A stretch of 64,000 nucleotides of DNA from Sabellastarte sp. h YS-2021 (Eukaryota > Annelida > Polychaeta > Sabellida > Sabellidae). A program made the translations under genes and the position numbers. Below the pieces are notes generated by a model that had not been told where the DNA came from, searched no databases, and was given only the letters and a program-made list of their open reading frames with translations. Positions within the stretch are counted from its first letter, which is position 1. Each line of letters begins with the position of its first letter. Shown here piece by piece: positions 1 through 10,955 of this stretch. The stretch covers positions 124,001 through 188,000 of the forward strand of contig OZ024940.1 in NCBI GenBank assembly GCA_964017235.1, written 5' to 3'.

Positions 1-2300
1 ATTGGTCCTAGAGGTTTATGATGGTATACCAACATATAGGAAATCATGTGCTGGGAATCTTCTTGTGTGGTCAGATTTGACCTTGGGCCTCTCCTTCAAG
101 GTCAAACGAACATAGCCAAACTTAAAAGTGCTTATAACTGACTTATTATTGGTCCTAGATCTTTGGGATGGTATACCAACATATAGGAAATCATGTGCTG
201 GGAATCTTCTGGTGTGGTCGCATTTGACCTTGGGACCCTCCTTCACGGTCAAATGAGGATAGCCAAACTTAAAAGTGCCTAAAACTCGCTTATTATTGGT
301 CCTAGAGGTTTGGGATGGTATACCAACATATAGGAAATCATGTGCTGGGAATCTTCTTGTGTGGTCAGATTTGACCTTGGGCCTCTCCTTCAAGGTCAAA
401 CGAACATAGCCAAACTTAAAAGTGCTTATAACTGACTTATTATTGGTCCTAGAGGTTTGGGATGGTATACCAACATATAGGAAATCATGTGCTGGGAATC
501 TTCTGGTGTGGTCGCATTTGACCTTGGGACCCTCCTTCAAGGTCAAATGAGGATAGCCAAACTTAAAAGTGCCTAAAACTCGCTTATTATTGGTCCTAGA
601 GGTTTGTGATGGTATACCAGCATATAGGAAATCATGTGCTGGGAATCTTCTGGTGTGGTCGCATTTGACCTTGGGCCACCCCCTTCAAGGTCAAACGAGC
701 ATAGCCAAACTTAAAAGTGCTTATAACTTGCTTATTATTGGTCCTAGATGTTTGCGATGGTATACCAACATATAGGAAATCATGTGCTGGGAATCTTCTG
801 ATGTGGTCGCATTTGATCTTGGGCCCCTCGTTCAAGGTCAAATGAGGATAGGCAAAGTTTAAAGTGCTTATAGCTCACTTATTATTGGTCGTAGAGGTTT
901 GCGATGGTATACCAACATATAGCAAACCATGGGCTGGGAATCTTCTGGTGTGGTCGCATTTGACCTTGGGCCCCCCTTCAAGGTCAAACGAGCATAGCCA
1001 AACTTAAAAGTGCTCATAACTTGTTTATTATTGGTCCTAGATGTTTGCGATGGTATACCAACATATAGGAAATCATATGCTGGGAATCTTCTGGTGTGGT
1101 CACATTTGACCTTGGGCCCCTCCTTCAAGGTAAAATGAGGATAGCCAAACTTAAAAGTGCTTATAACTCACTTATTATTGGTCCTAGAGGTTTAGGATGG
1201 TATACCAACATATAGGAAATCATGTGCAGGGAAACTTCTGGTGTGGTCGCATTTGACCTTGCGCCGCTCGTTCAAGGTCAAATGAGGATAGGCAAAGTTT
1301 AAAGTGCTTATAACACTCTTATTATTGGTCCTAGAGGTTTGGGAAGGTATACCAACATTTAGGAAATCATGTGCTGGGAATCTTCTGGTGTGGTCGCATT
1401 TGACCTTGGGCCCCCCTTCAAGGTCAAACGAGCATAGCCAAACTTAAAAGTGCTTATAACTTGCTTATTATTGGTCCTAGATGTTTGCGATGGTATACCA
1501 ACATATAGGAAATTATGTGCTGGGAATCTTTGACCTTGGGCCCCTCCTTCAAGGTCAAATGAGGATAGCTTATAAGTCACTTATTATTGGTCCTAGAGGT
1601 TTAGGATGATATACCAACATATAGGAAATCATGTGCAGGGAATCTTCTGGTGTGGTCAGATTTGACCTTGGGCCCCTCGTTCAAGGTCAAATGAGGATAG
1701 GCAAAGTTTAAAGTGCTTATAACTCACTTATTATTGGTCGTAGAGGTTTGGGATGGTATACCAACATATAGGAAATCATGTGCTGGCTTTCTTCTGGTGT
1801 CGTTGCATTTGACCTTCAGCCTCTCCTTCAAAGTCAAGTGAGCATAACCAAACTTAAAAGTGCTTATAACACGCTTATTATTAGTCCTAGAGGTTTGGGA
1901 TGGTATACCAACATGTAGGAAATCATGTGCTGGCTTTCTTCTGGTGTGGTCGCATTTGACCTTGGGCCCCTCCTTCAAGGTCAAACAAGGATAGCCAAAC
2001 TTAAAAGTGCTTATAACTCACTTATTATTGGTTCTAGAGGTTTGGGATGGTATACCAACATGTAGGAAATCATGGTCTGAGAATCTTTTGGTGTTGTTGG
2101 ATTTGACGTTGGGCCTCTCCTTCAAGGTCAAATGAGCATAGCCAAACTTAAAAGTGCTTATAACTCGCTTATTATTAGTCCTAGAGGTTTGGGATGTTAA
2201 ACCAACATGTAGGAAATCATGTGCTGGGAACTTCTGGTGTGGATGGATTTGACCTTGGGCCTCTCATTCAAGGTGAAACCAGCATAGCCAAACCAAAACG
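1..2300. repeat. 147-bp tandem satellite (about 15.6 copies)
   Basis: The motif ATTGGTCCTAG recurs at 1, 148, 295, 442, 589, 737 and 884, which gives a period of 147 bp with occasional one-base slips. Each unit carries GGTATACC, an 8-bp perfect palindrome, and the shared text GGAAATCATGTGCTGGGAAT. The array is open to the left and decays after about 2290. Because 147 is 49 codons, the minus strand stays open across several units and reads as 49-residue repeats. Frames break repeatedly to the right, so this looks like a by-product of the period and not a gene. Confidence 0.95.
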
Positions 2301-2680
2301 TGCTCCTTCTACTTTGCAGCTGAAAACACAGTCAGCTGATACAGAACCCATTCACAGGCACTGATTGCTTTTTTCGGTTTAAGGTCACTCTTGTGTCCCT
2401 AACATGGTCCTTGCAGGAGAATTTCTCTTCACCAATAACATTTACCTTTTCACATTGGTCCTTTAGCATTTCATATAAAACTTAAAAGCTGTAGGGATGC
2501 TTTGTTTTTGTGTACAGAAACTTTTGTCTAGTTAAATTCAAGATGCAACAGAAATGGTCATTATTCTTCTAACAGTAGAATAGTATAGACCTTTCTCGTA
2601 GTTTTGATTGTGTAGTTTGCATGTCACATTAAATATATATGTATATATGTTGCATACATTTTTGTCAACATCAAGCCTTT
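2301..2680. other. AT-rich DNA with no recognised feature
   Basis: This stretch follows the 147-bp array. I see no open frame, RNA gene or clear repeat in it. Confidence 0.5.
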
Positions 2681-3240
2681 CAAGCTGACATATTGTTCTT
2701 TCCAGGTAAGGTGGGCTAGAACATATAAACGCAACTTACGATAATTAAATACAAGATGCGAACAAGAAGCATTTCAAGCTGACATATTTTTCTTATCATT
2801 GTAAGATGGGCTAGAACACATCAGCCCAACTTGCGATAATTATATTCAAGATGTAACAGAAAGAGAAATGCAAACATAAATTTCTGTTAACAAGAACCAT
2901 TTCAAACTGACATGTTTTTCTTCCATCGTAAGATGGGCTGGCATATGTCAGCCCAACTTATAACAATTAAATTTCAAGATGCAACAAAAAAATTGCAAAC
3001 ATGATTTTCTGTCAAGAACAAGGATTTAAATTTGACATATTTCTCTTGCCATTGTAAGGAAGGCTAGAACATTTCAGCCCCACTTATGATAATTAACTTC
3101 AAGAAGCAAGAGAAATCGAATTGCAAACATAAATTTCTGTCACCAGGAAGCATTTCAAGCTGACATATTGTTCTTGCCATTGTAAGATTGGCTAAAACAT
3201 ATCAGCCCAACTGACAATAATTAAATTCAAGATGATTTAA
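2680..3240. repeat. Degenerate repeat of 90-130 bp, about five copies
   Basis: The phrase CATTTCAAGCTGACATAT, with variants, recurs near 2684, 2770, 2888, 3022 and 3150. Each time it is followed by a TCTT...GTAAGATGGGCTAGAACA...CAGCCCAAC segment and an AATTAAATTCAAGATGCAA tail. GGGCT and AGCCC form a potential stem in most copies. In the copy near 2935-2955 the stem is almost a full palindrome around GCATATGT. Copies differ by many substitutions, so the array is old. Confidence 0.75.
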
Positions 3241-4060
3241 AGCCAAAATTAATACCAACACATTAGATAGCATGTACATAGCTAAAATTGACAGTTATTT
3301 GCCCGAATTATTTGGACTTAAAAATATGGAATAAAATTAAACAACAAAATTATTTTCTCTAGGTTTGAAATATGTACAAATTTCCATGATACATTCAAAT
3401 TATGTTTGTTAGAAGCTTACAGTGAGCAAACATTTTAATGACATGAAAACCACTAGTGCCCAAATTAAATGCTTTATCTAATGAAATGGTTTGAGTACAT
3501 ATTTGGACATATTGCCTGCTTACTCAAATCATGTAGCATCACGTATTTGTAGGAATTTTAGTATTATTAAACTTGGCCTAAATCCCATCACATACATGTT
3601 TGGCAGAGTGTGGTATGGTGTAATTAAATAATGTAGCCAAAATTGTGTACTACATGTGTAGAGCCGCAGCTAGCAGTGCAGCAGAATTGTTTTATTTAAA
3701 AAACTTCTATTTTTGAAAAAAGCTGCATCCTTTTCGTGGCTTTTATGCATTTTTCTTTAATCTTTTGATTTCAAACATATTACCTTATAAAAATATTCAT
3801 CCTGTTTTCGTCTTTATATAATACCTACAACAGAAGTTTATCATGGATAAATTAAGTACTTGAAAGCAAGAAAGAATGAAAATATTGGCAGTGATCAATA
3901 TAAACAGTATGAATTATGATTCTAATTAAACCTTTATAGCGCTTAATATCTGATGATTGCAGAATCTGACAGAATCTAAGGCATAATAAATCAAAACCAA
4001 AATCCAATTTCATATATCCTGTGTGAAAGTCAGCAACCAATGAGATACCATAGAAGGAAA
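3241..4060. other. AT-rich DNA with no recognised feature
   Basis: No open frame shows family similarity, and I see no RNA gene or repeat structure here. Confidence 0.45.
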
Positions 4061-5340
4061 AGAATTAAGGTGCATAGGCTTTGAAAGAAAATGGCCCTTT
4101 AATATAGATCTGAAAGAGGTAGCTTATTCGATATATCAGAAATTTTATTCCATGTAATAGGGGCATCATAAGGTAAACTACTGCCACAGTGTTTCTTTGT
4201 TCAATGGATAAACGGGTGAAAAGTTGGGCTATGTAGAAACAATGTTCCAGGCCTACTTCTCCTGGTATTACAGGAAGAGGCAAATAAAGTTTAATATGAA
4301 CTTAATATGAAGATATTTAGGACAGCCACTGTAATTATACATCAACCATTTGGAAAATGGAGTGTTGTTCAACAGAGGGTAAATGTAGATTTCTTAGGCT
4401 AGGTGTTACATGAACAAAGTTACTAATATTGGTAATGAACCTGCAAGACTATTCTTGATGCACCGCAACTTCTAGAGGTTTGAGCATGACCAACTTTGAA
4501 AGAGAGCATTGCCGTAGTCAAGACAACTATTCACCAAAGCATTTGCTGCCATGATGACAATTTGCTGATGGAGGTATTTTCTGACCCATCTCAAGACCTT
4601 CAGATGAATGGAGTATCAATTGACAGTCAGAATGAACATGACTAGAGAAGGAAAAATCAGAATCATACAACACACTCATGTGTCTAACAAGAGAAGGACT
4701 GGCCAGGCTTTTTATGTGTACTAACTGGGAATTATTCACCAAGCCTATCTCTTTGGTACTTGGAGATAAAAGAATGTATTCAGTCTTTTCTGGATTAATC
4801 TTGAGTTTGCAGAAAGACATTCACATTTGAACATTATCAAGGCACTCCTTTAGTGTTGCAAGAGAACAGGAAGCATTTTTGACTAAGGTCGACATGTAGC
4901 TCGGTATCATAAAAGTGGAATTGGATATTTTTGTGTTGGTAATCACAAATGTCAGAATTTGTGTACAAAGAAAATAATGTAGGACCCAGGACTGACTCCT
5001 GTAGAACCCCAAGGTTGAGCTTGCCCAGATTAGTTAATGAAGAGCTAAGTTTGATTTTCAATTAAGCAACAAATCTGCACACTCCAAACCAGGATGACAA
5101 ACTCATGAGAAGAGTACAGTGGCCAATAGCATCAAGGGCAGCAGATATAGCGAGCAATATTAATGAAGTGTGTTATCAAATGATAGTTACAATGATGAAT
5201 AATTCTAGTACAGGGACACTGGTCCAGGTTCTTTACTATGGAGAGATTGAGTACTAATAAGAGAAGGGTAGATGTCAAGTGTGTGTGAGAATAATGTCCC
5301 TTCTTCAGATTGAAGTATTTAACCCCATTCATTTTAATAA
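4060..5340 (-). pseudogene. Decayed CR1/L2-like non-LTR retrotransposon reverse transcriptase
   Basis: Minus-strand frames contain reverse-transcriptase landmarks in the right order. A GVLQESVLGPTLFSLYTN segment (about 5010-4960) corresponds to the GVPQGSVLGPLLF motif. An FYDTELH segment (about 4910-4890) sits where the catalytic YADDTQLY motif belongs. A KLKINPEKTEYILLS segment (about 4815-4770) matches the usual LxxNxxKTE block. Next come a degraded LGVLYDS-type block and a C-terminal relic resembling the family end, with GPFSFKAYAP at about 4096-4067. Stops and frame changes separate these pieces, and the catalytic YADD is not preserved. This is a 5'-truncated, dead copy. Assignment to the CR1/L2/Jockey group rests on these motifs alone. 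Confidence 0.8.
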
Positions 5341-5955
5341 CAAACTATTACAGTAAATATAAACAATTAAGTACATGTAATAGGAGAGATATGATACCAC
5401 ACATGTGCAATCAATGCTAAAGGCTGATTCACACATTCACGAACACAATGACAGAATCACTAATGCAAAATTTCTGCATATATTTCCATCGATCATTTCA
5501 AACTTACAGGTTTTTCTTGCCTAAAATACTGTTTGTATAGAAGATTGTATAGAAAAATAAACTATGTGAATATCGAACTGGCTGGGCTACCATCATTGAT
5601 AGGTCTACAACTATATGTATGAGTTACTGATACTGCTTAGACAGTTAAAATTATCGCCTGTCAAATGAATGCTGAAAGACAAGCAAAATTTATATTTAAT
5701 CAAATCCAACCAAAGCTTAAAACCTATTAACCTTTCACAGCATTTAATGATATAAATGTTGAACTTGGGTTCTATATTTTTAAAATTAATTAGAAATAAG
5801 TAAATGGTCTCATTTTTCTGTAAAATGGGGAAAATTCTACCATTTTAGTTTTAAGAGATCCAAATTATGTCAAGGTTGGTCACACAGTTATGTGTGAGAC
5901 ACTTGTTTCTACACAGGAGTTAGTTCATTCGACAAGGCTGCCAGCTCAGCAGTCT
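5341..5955. other. AT-rich DNA with no recognised feature
   Basis: I see no convincing coding or repeat signal between the reverse-transcriptase relic and the next degenerate repeat. Confidence 0.45.
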
Positions 5956-6757
5956 CTTTTGACTCCATCAGCTCTTGCATCTTCTATTGCCTTTTGATCA
6001 GGAACCACTGGATGGATTCTCTTCTATTTGGCACATGTATGTAGTAGCATTGAAAGATAGAGCAATTTCAACGAAATTTTTGACTCCCAGGGCACTTGCA
6101 GACTCAACTGGCAAGTTTTCCCAAAAATCCTTTTTGCGAGACTTTTCTCAAAAATAGTTTTTGTGTCATTTTTTACCATTATCTTAAATTTCTGTGTAAA
6201 CTGAAACGAATGCATTTATCTCAGAAACAGTGTGAGATAGAGTGATTTGATTTATTTGAAACCCCAGGGTGTCTGCAAAGTAAACTGACAACTTTTCTCA
6301 AAAAAATCATTTTCCCCTATTTTTAGCGGCCATCTTGAATTTCTATGTAAAATGCAATAATGCATTTATCTTGCTGAATACAAGGCAGAATAGAGTGATT
6401 TCAGCTAAAATTCTTACCCTCAGCCTATCTTAGTAGTAAAAATTGGAAACAGTGTAAAATAGAGTGATTTCAGCAAAATTTTTGAACCTCCCAGGCTATC
6501 TTCATAGTCAAAGCTGCTGATTCTTCTCACAAATCATTTTCCAGCCATTTTTGGCAGCCATCTTAAATTTCTTTATAAAATGCAAAAATGCATTGATCAC
6601 AGAAACGGCGCAAGATGGTGCACTTTTGACAAAATTTGACCACAGGGTATCTGCATAGTTTACCCCCCCATTTTGTTTTAAACACAGAAACACATTTATC
6701 TTGGAAGCATTTCCCCGCTATTTTTGGCAGCCATCTTGAATTTCCAATTTGATTATG
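5956..6757. repeat. Degenerate tandem repeat of 150-180 bp, left flank of the DIRS insertion
   Basis: AGATAGAGTGATTT-type words recur near 6053, 6236, 6389, 6459 and 6613. They are followed by a CCATTTTTGGCAGCCATCTT-like block and AAATGCAAAAATGCATTTATC. The spacing of about 70 bp between the 6389 and 6459 copies shows one truncated unit. The same sequence type reappears at 12090-12180, beyond the DIRS element, so the element inserted into this array. Confidence 0.75.
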
Positions 6758-7870
6758 CTACAATAGTCCTACCTATTGTGACCATATGCTGAATCCCAGC
6801 ATTCTGGATGTCCCCCTTTTTCTTCCCTGAAACTTGGTGAGAAGGAGTCATCACCTGCTGTGCTGCAATGAAGGTGCCTAAGTGGAAGGAGCCCTCTGAT
6901 TGGTCTTGTCTGGCCAGATCTTTGAGGTAGAATCTGGTGAAGGTGTTGTGTGATTTCCAATGGCAGGCTTGCATGACTTGATCAATGGAAATTCCCCCAT
7001 AAAAGGCCTTGGAAGCTTCAAACACTCTAACATCATGGGCCTTTACCCCTATAAATTCCATGTTTGCATTATCCACCTTGGTGTAGCAAAATATTATAGT
7101 GTTTTTAATCCAAGACGAGATGGTAGAACATTGTATATCCTTGGAGTGGCCCAATTTATAAGGGATAAACAATAACTGTTTACCACCCTCTGGAATCCTT
7201 AGTTTCGTCCCGGTTACACTGAAGAGCCTTGACAGGGCAAAGCAGGATATCTGTGTCCTGAGAGTCCTGATTACACGTCAAGGCTGGTATGACAACTGGT
7301 GATATAGACTGCAGTCCTTCTTTTGCTAGCTGATTTTTTGGCAATGAAGGGGGTGCGACGGACAGTTGGATCTGATCCCTGTCGACCAGGCATAAAAGTC
7401 CATCTAAGGTCCAGGCATGGATCTCACTATGCCTTTTCCTAGAGACCAAGGCTAGTAAGAAGACTGTATTTCATGTTAGGAATTTTAGAGCTGCTTCCTT
7501 TTGTGGCTCAAAAGGGGGCTGGGTGAGTGTCTGCAAATCAAGATTCCACTTAGGAATGGACCTGGAACTCTTGGGTTTATCCCTGTGAAAAATAGCAATA
7601 AGTCTAGCAATTTGTACTAATGTTTTGTTTAGTATTCCCAAGGGTATCTGCGATGGCTGTTCTGTAACCTTCAATAGTAGAAGGGCATCTATTTAAGTCA
7701 TTGAACAGATAGCAAAAGTTGCAGATATCTCCTAGAGAGAAAACTCTTGAAGTCCACCTTCTTTTCTGTGCACCATCATTGGAAAACAGTCCACTTTGAT
7801 TTGTAGATGAATCTTGTTGAGAGTCTCTGAGGAGCAGCAATTCTTTCTGCCACTTCTGCAGCGAAACCAT
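6753..7870 (-). pseudogene. DIRS tyrosine recombinase (YR), frameshifted
   Basis: The C-terminal half is one open frame (7172-6753) containing VKAHDVR, which supplies the HxxR catalytic box, and CHWKSHNTFTRFYLKDLA, which supplies the catalytic tyrosine region typical of DIRS recombinases. N-terminal pieces lie upstream in other frames. They include SRVFSLGDICNFCYLFNDL...STIEGYRTAI (about 7755-7650), a SAM-like core-binding segment, and CPVKALQCNRDETKD (about 7230-7190), which precedes the catalytic domain. The family enzyme inserts circular cDNA by strand exchange and leaves no duplication. The frameshifts show this copy is dead, although the catalytic half still reads cleanly. Confidence 0.88.
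6758..6790. repeat. DIRS inverted terminal repeat, 3' end of the element
   Basis: This 33-bp sequence beginning CTACAATAGTCC is the exact reverse complement of 12049-12081. The recombinase reading frame runs through it and stops at 6753-6755, immediately outside. Confidence 0.93.
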
Positions 7871-8039
7871 GTTCTTGGTTTACTGAACTCCTAGATACCA
7901 GACACGGTGGTTCAGGGATGTTGGGTTGGCATGGTAATGGTTCTTGAGTGGTTGTTTTAGCAGAGTGTGTATGGGTGGAAGTTGTCTTGGGATGTCCAGG
8001 GACAACTCCATCAGGTCCCAAAACCATGGTTTTGTCGGC

Positions 8040-8654
8040 TAGCCTGTGCTTTCAGAATCATACTGCATGTTTGAGATTGAAATTTTTGTACAACCTTGGG
8101 CAGCAGGGCGGTGGGAGGAAAAGTGTAAGCAGCAAGGTTTTCCCATGGGATGTTGAGAGCATCTACTGCCCAAGCCTGAGGATCCGGAATCGGAGTGACA
8201 TATGCAATAAGTTTTTTGTACAGGCTGGTTGTGAACAGGTCCACTTGGGGACTCTCCCAAAGTTTGGAAATTTGTTTGAAAATCTGTGGAGACAGAGACC
8301 TCTTTGTTCATTGGATCTACTTCCTCTTTGAGAGGCTGTCCGCTATCACATTGAGTGAGCCCAGTACGTGTCTTGCTCTGAGTGTGACATTGTTCTGGTG
8401 ACACCAGGTGAGGATTCTCCACATTAGAGCACAGAGTTCTACTGATTTTGTGCCGCCCTGTTTGTTAATATAAGCCACCACTTAGGTGTTATCTGAGGTG
8501 ATGAGGACTTGATTGTTCCTGCAATCTGCTTTAAAGAATTGCAGGGCCAGAAGAACCACCTTCATTTCTAATACGTTGATGTGAAGGTGCTTTTCTGAAA
8601 GAGGCCAGAGCCCTCCTGTAGAATTTTGACCTAAGTGAGTGCCCCAACCTGCAT
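8040..8654 (-). pseudogene. DIRS RNase H-like region and linker, broken
   Basis: Minus-strand fragments downstream of the reverse transcriptase resemble the RNase H part of DIRS polyproteins. One piece, near 8500-8440, reads like a DNT..V.A.INKQGG block. Next come an arginine/leucine-rich block and a segment reading AVDALNIPWENLAAYTFPP (about 8165-8107), a shape common at the end of DIRS/Ty3-like RNase H domains. Stops and frame changes occur throughout. A SINE separates it from the reverse-transcriptase part at 8669-8889. Confidence 0.65.
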
Positions 8655-8668
8655 TTGAGACGTCTGTA

Positions 8669-8889
8669 GGGGACTCGGTGGTGTAGTGGTTAGAGTTCTC
8701 GCCTCCAACCGCTGAGGCCGCTGGTTCGAATCTCGGGCCGGGCGCTTCATGTTGGAAAGTTGGTAGTTACTTGCCGATGCCCAGTGGTTTACAGTGCATT
8801 ATGCACTGGTTTCTTCCACCTGTAAACTACCCGTCGCAATATGACCCTGGCTGTTGAAAGCGACATAAAACACCAAATAAATAAATAAA
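8669..8889 (+). mobile_element. tRNA-derived SINE, copy 1, inserted in the DIRS polyprotein
   Basis: A 14-bp target-site duplication, TTGAGACGTCTGTA, flanks it at 8655-8668 and 8890-8903. The head has a pol III A box, TGGTGTAGTGG (8679-8689), and a B box, GGTTCGAATC (8723-8732). A non-tRNA body follows (CTTCATGTTGGAAAGTTGG onward), then an AAATAAATAAAT tail. Perfect duplications make this the youngest-looking SINE of the three related copies. Confidence 0.93.
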
Positions 8890-8903
8890 TTGAGACGTCT
8901 GTA

Positions 8904-9900
8904 AATATCAGTTTTTCGTGTTCCCTGGGGTGGAGCTGTTCTCCTTGTCTAACCACCATTCCCTGTGTCGTATCATCTTCTGATTCCAGGGGATCGGTGT
9001 GTCCAGAGGCATCAGATATTTCCAATGAACTTTGAGATGCCACTGAAAAGGCCTCATATGCATCCTGCCCAATTTCACAGTCCTCTTCGTTGATGCAAGC
9101 AATCCAATGTTGGACATGAGAGTCCTTGCACTGATAACAGACTTCATGGAGAGGTGATGGAACGTCTGAAGTTTTGTCCACCTGTCTTGTGTGGGCTTCA
9201 CAAGAGCCAAACCTAATAAAGAATGGTAACCCAGGAAGTCGAACCTCTGAGATGGTTTGAGTTCTGACTTCTTGAGATTTACTGTAAAACTCAAATCCTT
9301 CACCAGCTTTAATAGTTTTTGAGTCTGATCCATGCATTGCTGTTCTGAGGGGTTGCAGATCAACCAGTTGTCCAGGTATTGGTGGATTCTGATTCCTCAT
9401 TGTAAGGCTATCAGTTTGATCTCTTTGACTATACTGGTGAAAATGAGGGGGGGACTGAATGGGAGGCTGGTGAACTGGTACGTGACGCCTTTGAAATTAA
9501 ATCTTAGGTATTTCTGAGACTGGGAATGAACTGGTACATGTAGGTAGGCGTCTGTAAGGTCTATTGATGTGACTCATTCCCCTTTTCTGAGGGAGGCATG
9601 AATGAACTCTGGGGTCTCCATCATGAATTTTGGGACGGCCAGGAAGTGGTTTAGTGAGCTATGACTGGCCTCCAGTGGTTGCCTGGTTTTGGAACCAGGA
9701 AGAGACAGCTGTAAAAACCCAGACTCTGTGGAGTATGAACAATTTTGATGGCGCCTTTCTGCAGCAGATCTTGAATAGAGGTCCATAAGGCATTTTCCTT
9801 GTTGAAGCCTGCGTAACTGATTTTGTGCCAATAGATTTGGGGGTTCCCTGAAGGGAAACTTGTATTCGTCTCTTATGAGCATTGTAATCAACCAGTGACA
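8904..9900 (-). pseudogene. DIRS reverse transcriptase with YLDN active site
   Basis: Frames reconstruct a DIRS reverse transcriptase. A FKFPFREPPNLLAQ-like entry segment lies near 9880-9835. A KGEWVTSIDLTDAYLHVPVH-type fingers block, which holds the first catalytic aspartate, lies near 9590-9535. A YLRFNFKGVTYQFTSLPF block follows, then HQYLDNWLICNPSEQQ (about 9385-9340), then LKLVKDLSFTVNLKKSELKPSQRFDFLGY (about 9315-9230). Family members usually read YLDDWLI at the active site, so the second metal-binding aspartate is replaced by asparagine. A TGA stop lies just upstream of the active-site block, near 9401. The copy cannot encode a working polymerase. Confidence 0.87.
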
Positions 9901-9973
9901 CCCTTGTTTTTCCCACTCCGGATGGAACTGCCTTAGTCTCCCCCAACTTGCTTGGATATATCCTGAGACTGAT

Positions 9974-10150
9974 CACACAGAGTTTTTCCCCCTCTGGTGG
10001 GGACTGTACACACAGTCTTTCCCCTCTTCGGTAGGGGTTGTACACATGGGGTCTTTTCCCCCTTCGGTGGGGACTGTACACATGGAGTCTTTTCCCTCTC
10101 CGGTAGGGTTAACACACTCACAGTCTTTTCCCCCTCTGGAGGGGTTATGG
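9974..10150. repeat. 36-bp minisatellite inside the DIRS gag/RT junction, five units
   Basis: GGTGGGG/GGTAGGG-type cores lie at about 9993, 10026, 10062, 10098 and 10134, a spacing of 33, 36, 36 and 36 bp. Each unit holds a CCCCCTCTGGTGGGG-like stem. Unit lengths are multiples of three, so on the minus strand the array encodes 12-residue repeats of the GGKDPMCTTPTE kind without a frame change. Confidence 0.85.
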
Positions 10151-10750
10151 GAAAAACACAATGTGAGCGATCTCCTGAAAGCATTGTTAGTTCTAATCCA
10201 GGGTTTGTGAAAATATGACATGGTATTGAGTGTCATTGAGGAGGTTGCTGCTGCTTATTACCACCTGTGTTATGTCTGCAGCCACAACCCCTGCAACTGC
10301 CACATCCTCTGTGACCACCCTGAGGTGGAGACTGAAAGAAGGGTTGTTGCGCCCTGTATTGTGGAGCCGACATGGGTTGATAGTAAACCCCTTGAGGAGC
10401 TTGTTGACATCCACTCCTACTCTTCTTGTTTTACTTATATGGATGGAAACTTTGCTCCTTCTTTGAACCAGGTTTCACTCCTAGCCCTTTCAAGAGTTGT
10501 ATGAGATTCCTCTCAAACAGGCCACCACCAGAGACTGGGGCTGCGCACAGGTTGCATACCCTAAAAGCATTCAGTGTTGGGGTGAGCATGGTATAGATAG
10601 GCATCATGTCTGAGAAGCACCAGGTTCGTGAGCGCGGAGAGAAAGTTTGTTACCAACTCTGCATAAACCTTGGACATACTCCTGCTTATATGCAGCATGA
10701 ACTGCATCTGGGCAGATTCCTGTTGAGTCATGGAGTAGAGCTGCAGCATG

Positions 10751-10955
10751 GGGGTTCGGTGTTGTAGCGGTTAGAGTTGTCGGCTCAACCTCTGAATCTC
10801 GGGGCGGGCGCTTCATGTTGGATAGTTGGTAGTTACTTGCTGATACCCGGTGGGTTACAGTGCAGTATGCACTGGTTTCCTCCACCTGTAAACTACCTGT
10901 TGCAATATGACCCTGGCTGTTGAACGCAATGTAAAACAACAAATATATCTAAATC
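10751..10955 (+). mobile_element. tRNA-derived SINE, copy 2, B box deleted
   Basis: A 15-bp target-site duplication flanks it, TAGAGCTGCAGCATG (10736-10750) and TAGAGCTGCAACATG (10956-10970), with one mismatch. The body matches copy 1 (CTTCATGTTGGATAGTTGG, ACTGGTTTCCTCCACCTGTA, CCTGGCTGTTGAA). Compared with copies 1 and 3 it lacks about 14 bases between CTCTGA and ATCTCGG. That removes the B box. Confidence 0.92.

Noticed and set aside
16-546. 176-codon minus-strand frame with 49-residue repeats
   Set aside because: A 147-bp period keeps any frame open by default. Other units in the same array are frameshifted, and no family similarity is seen.
8679-8732. tRNA gene
   Set aside because: The A and B boxes belong to a SINE head. 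The cloverleaf is incomplete, a SINE body and tail follow, and target duplications flank the whole.
9659-10236. Independent repeat-protein gene on the minus strand
   Set aside because: Three overlapping frames all show the same 12-residue repeat, as expected from a 36-bp minisatellite. The segment lies inside the DIRS element.
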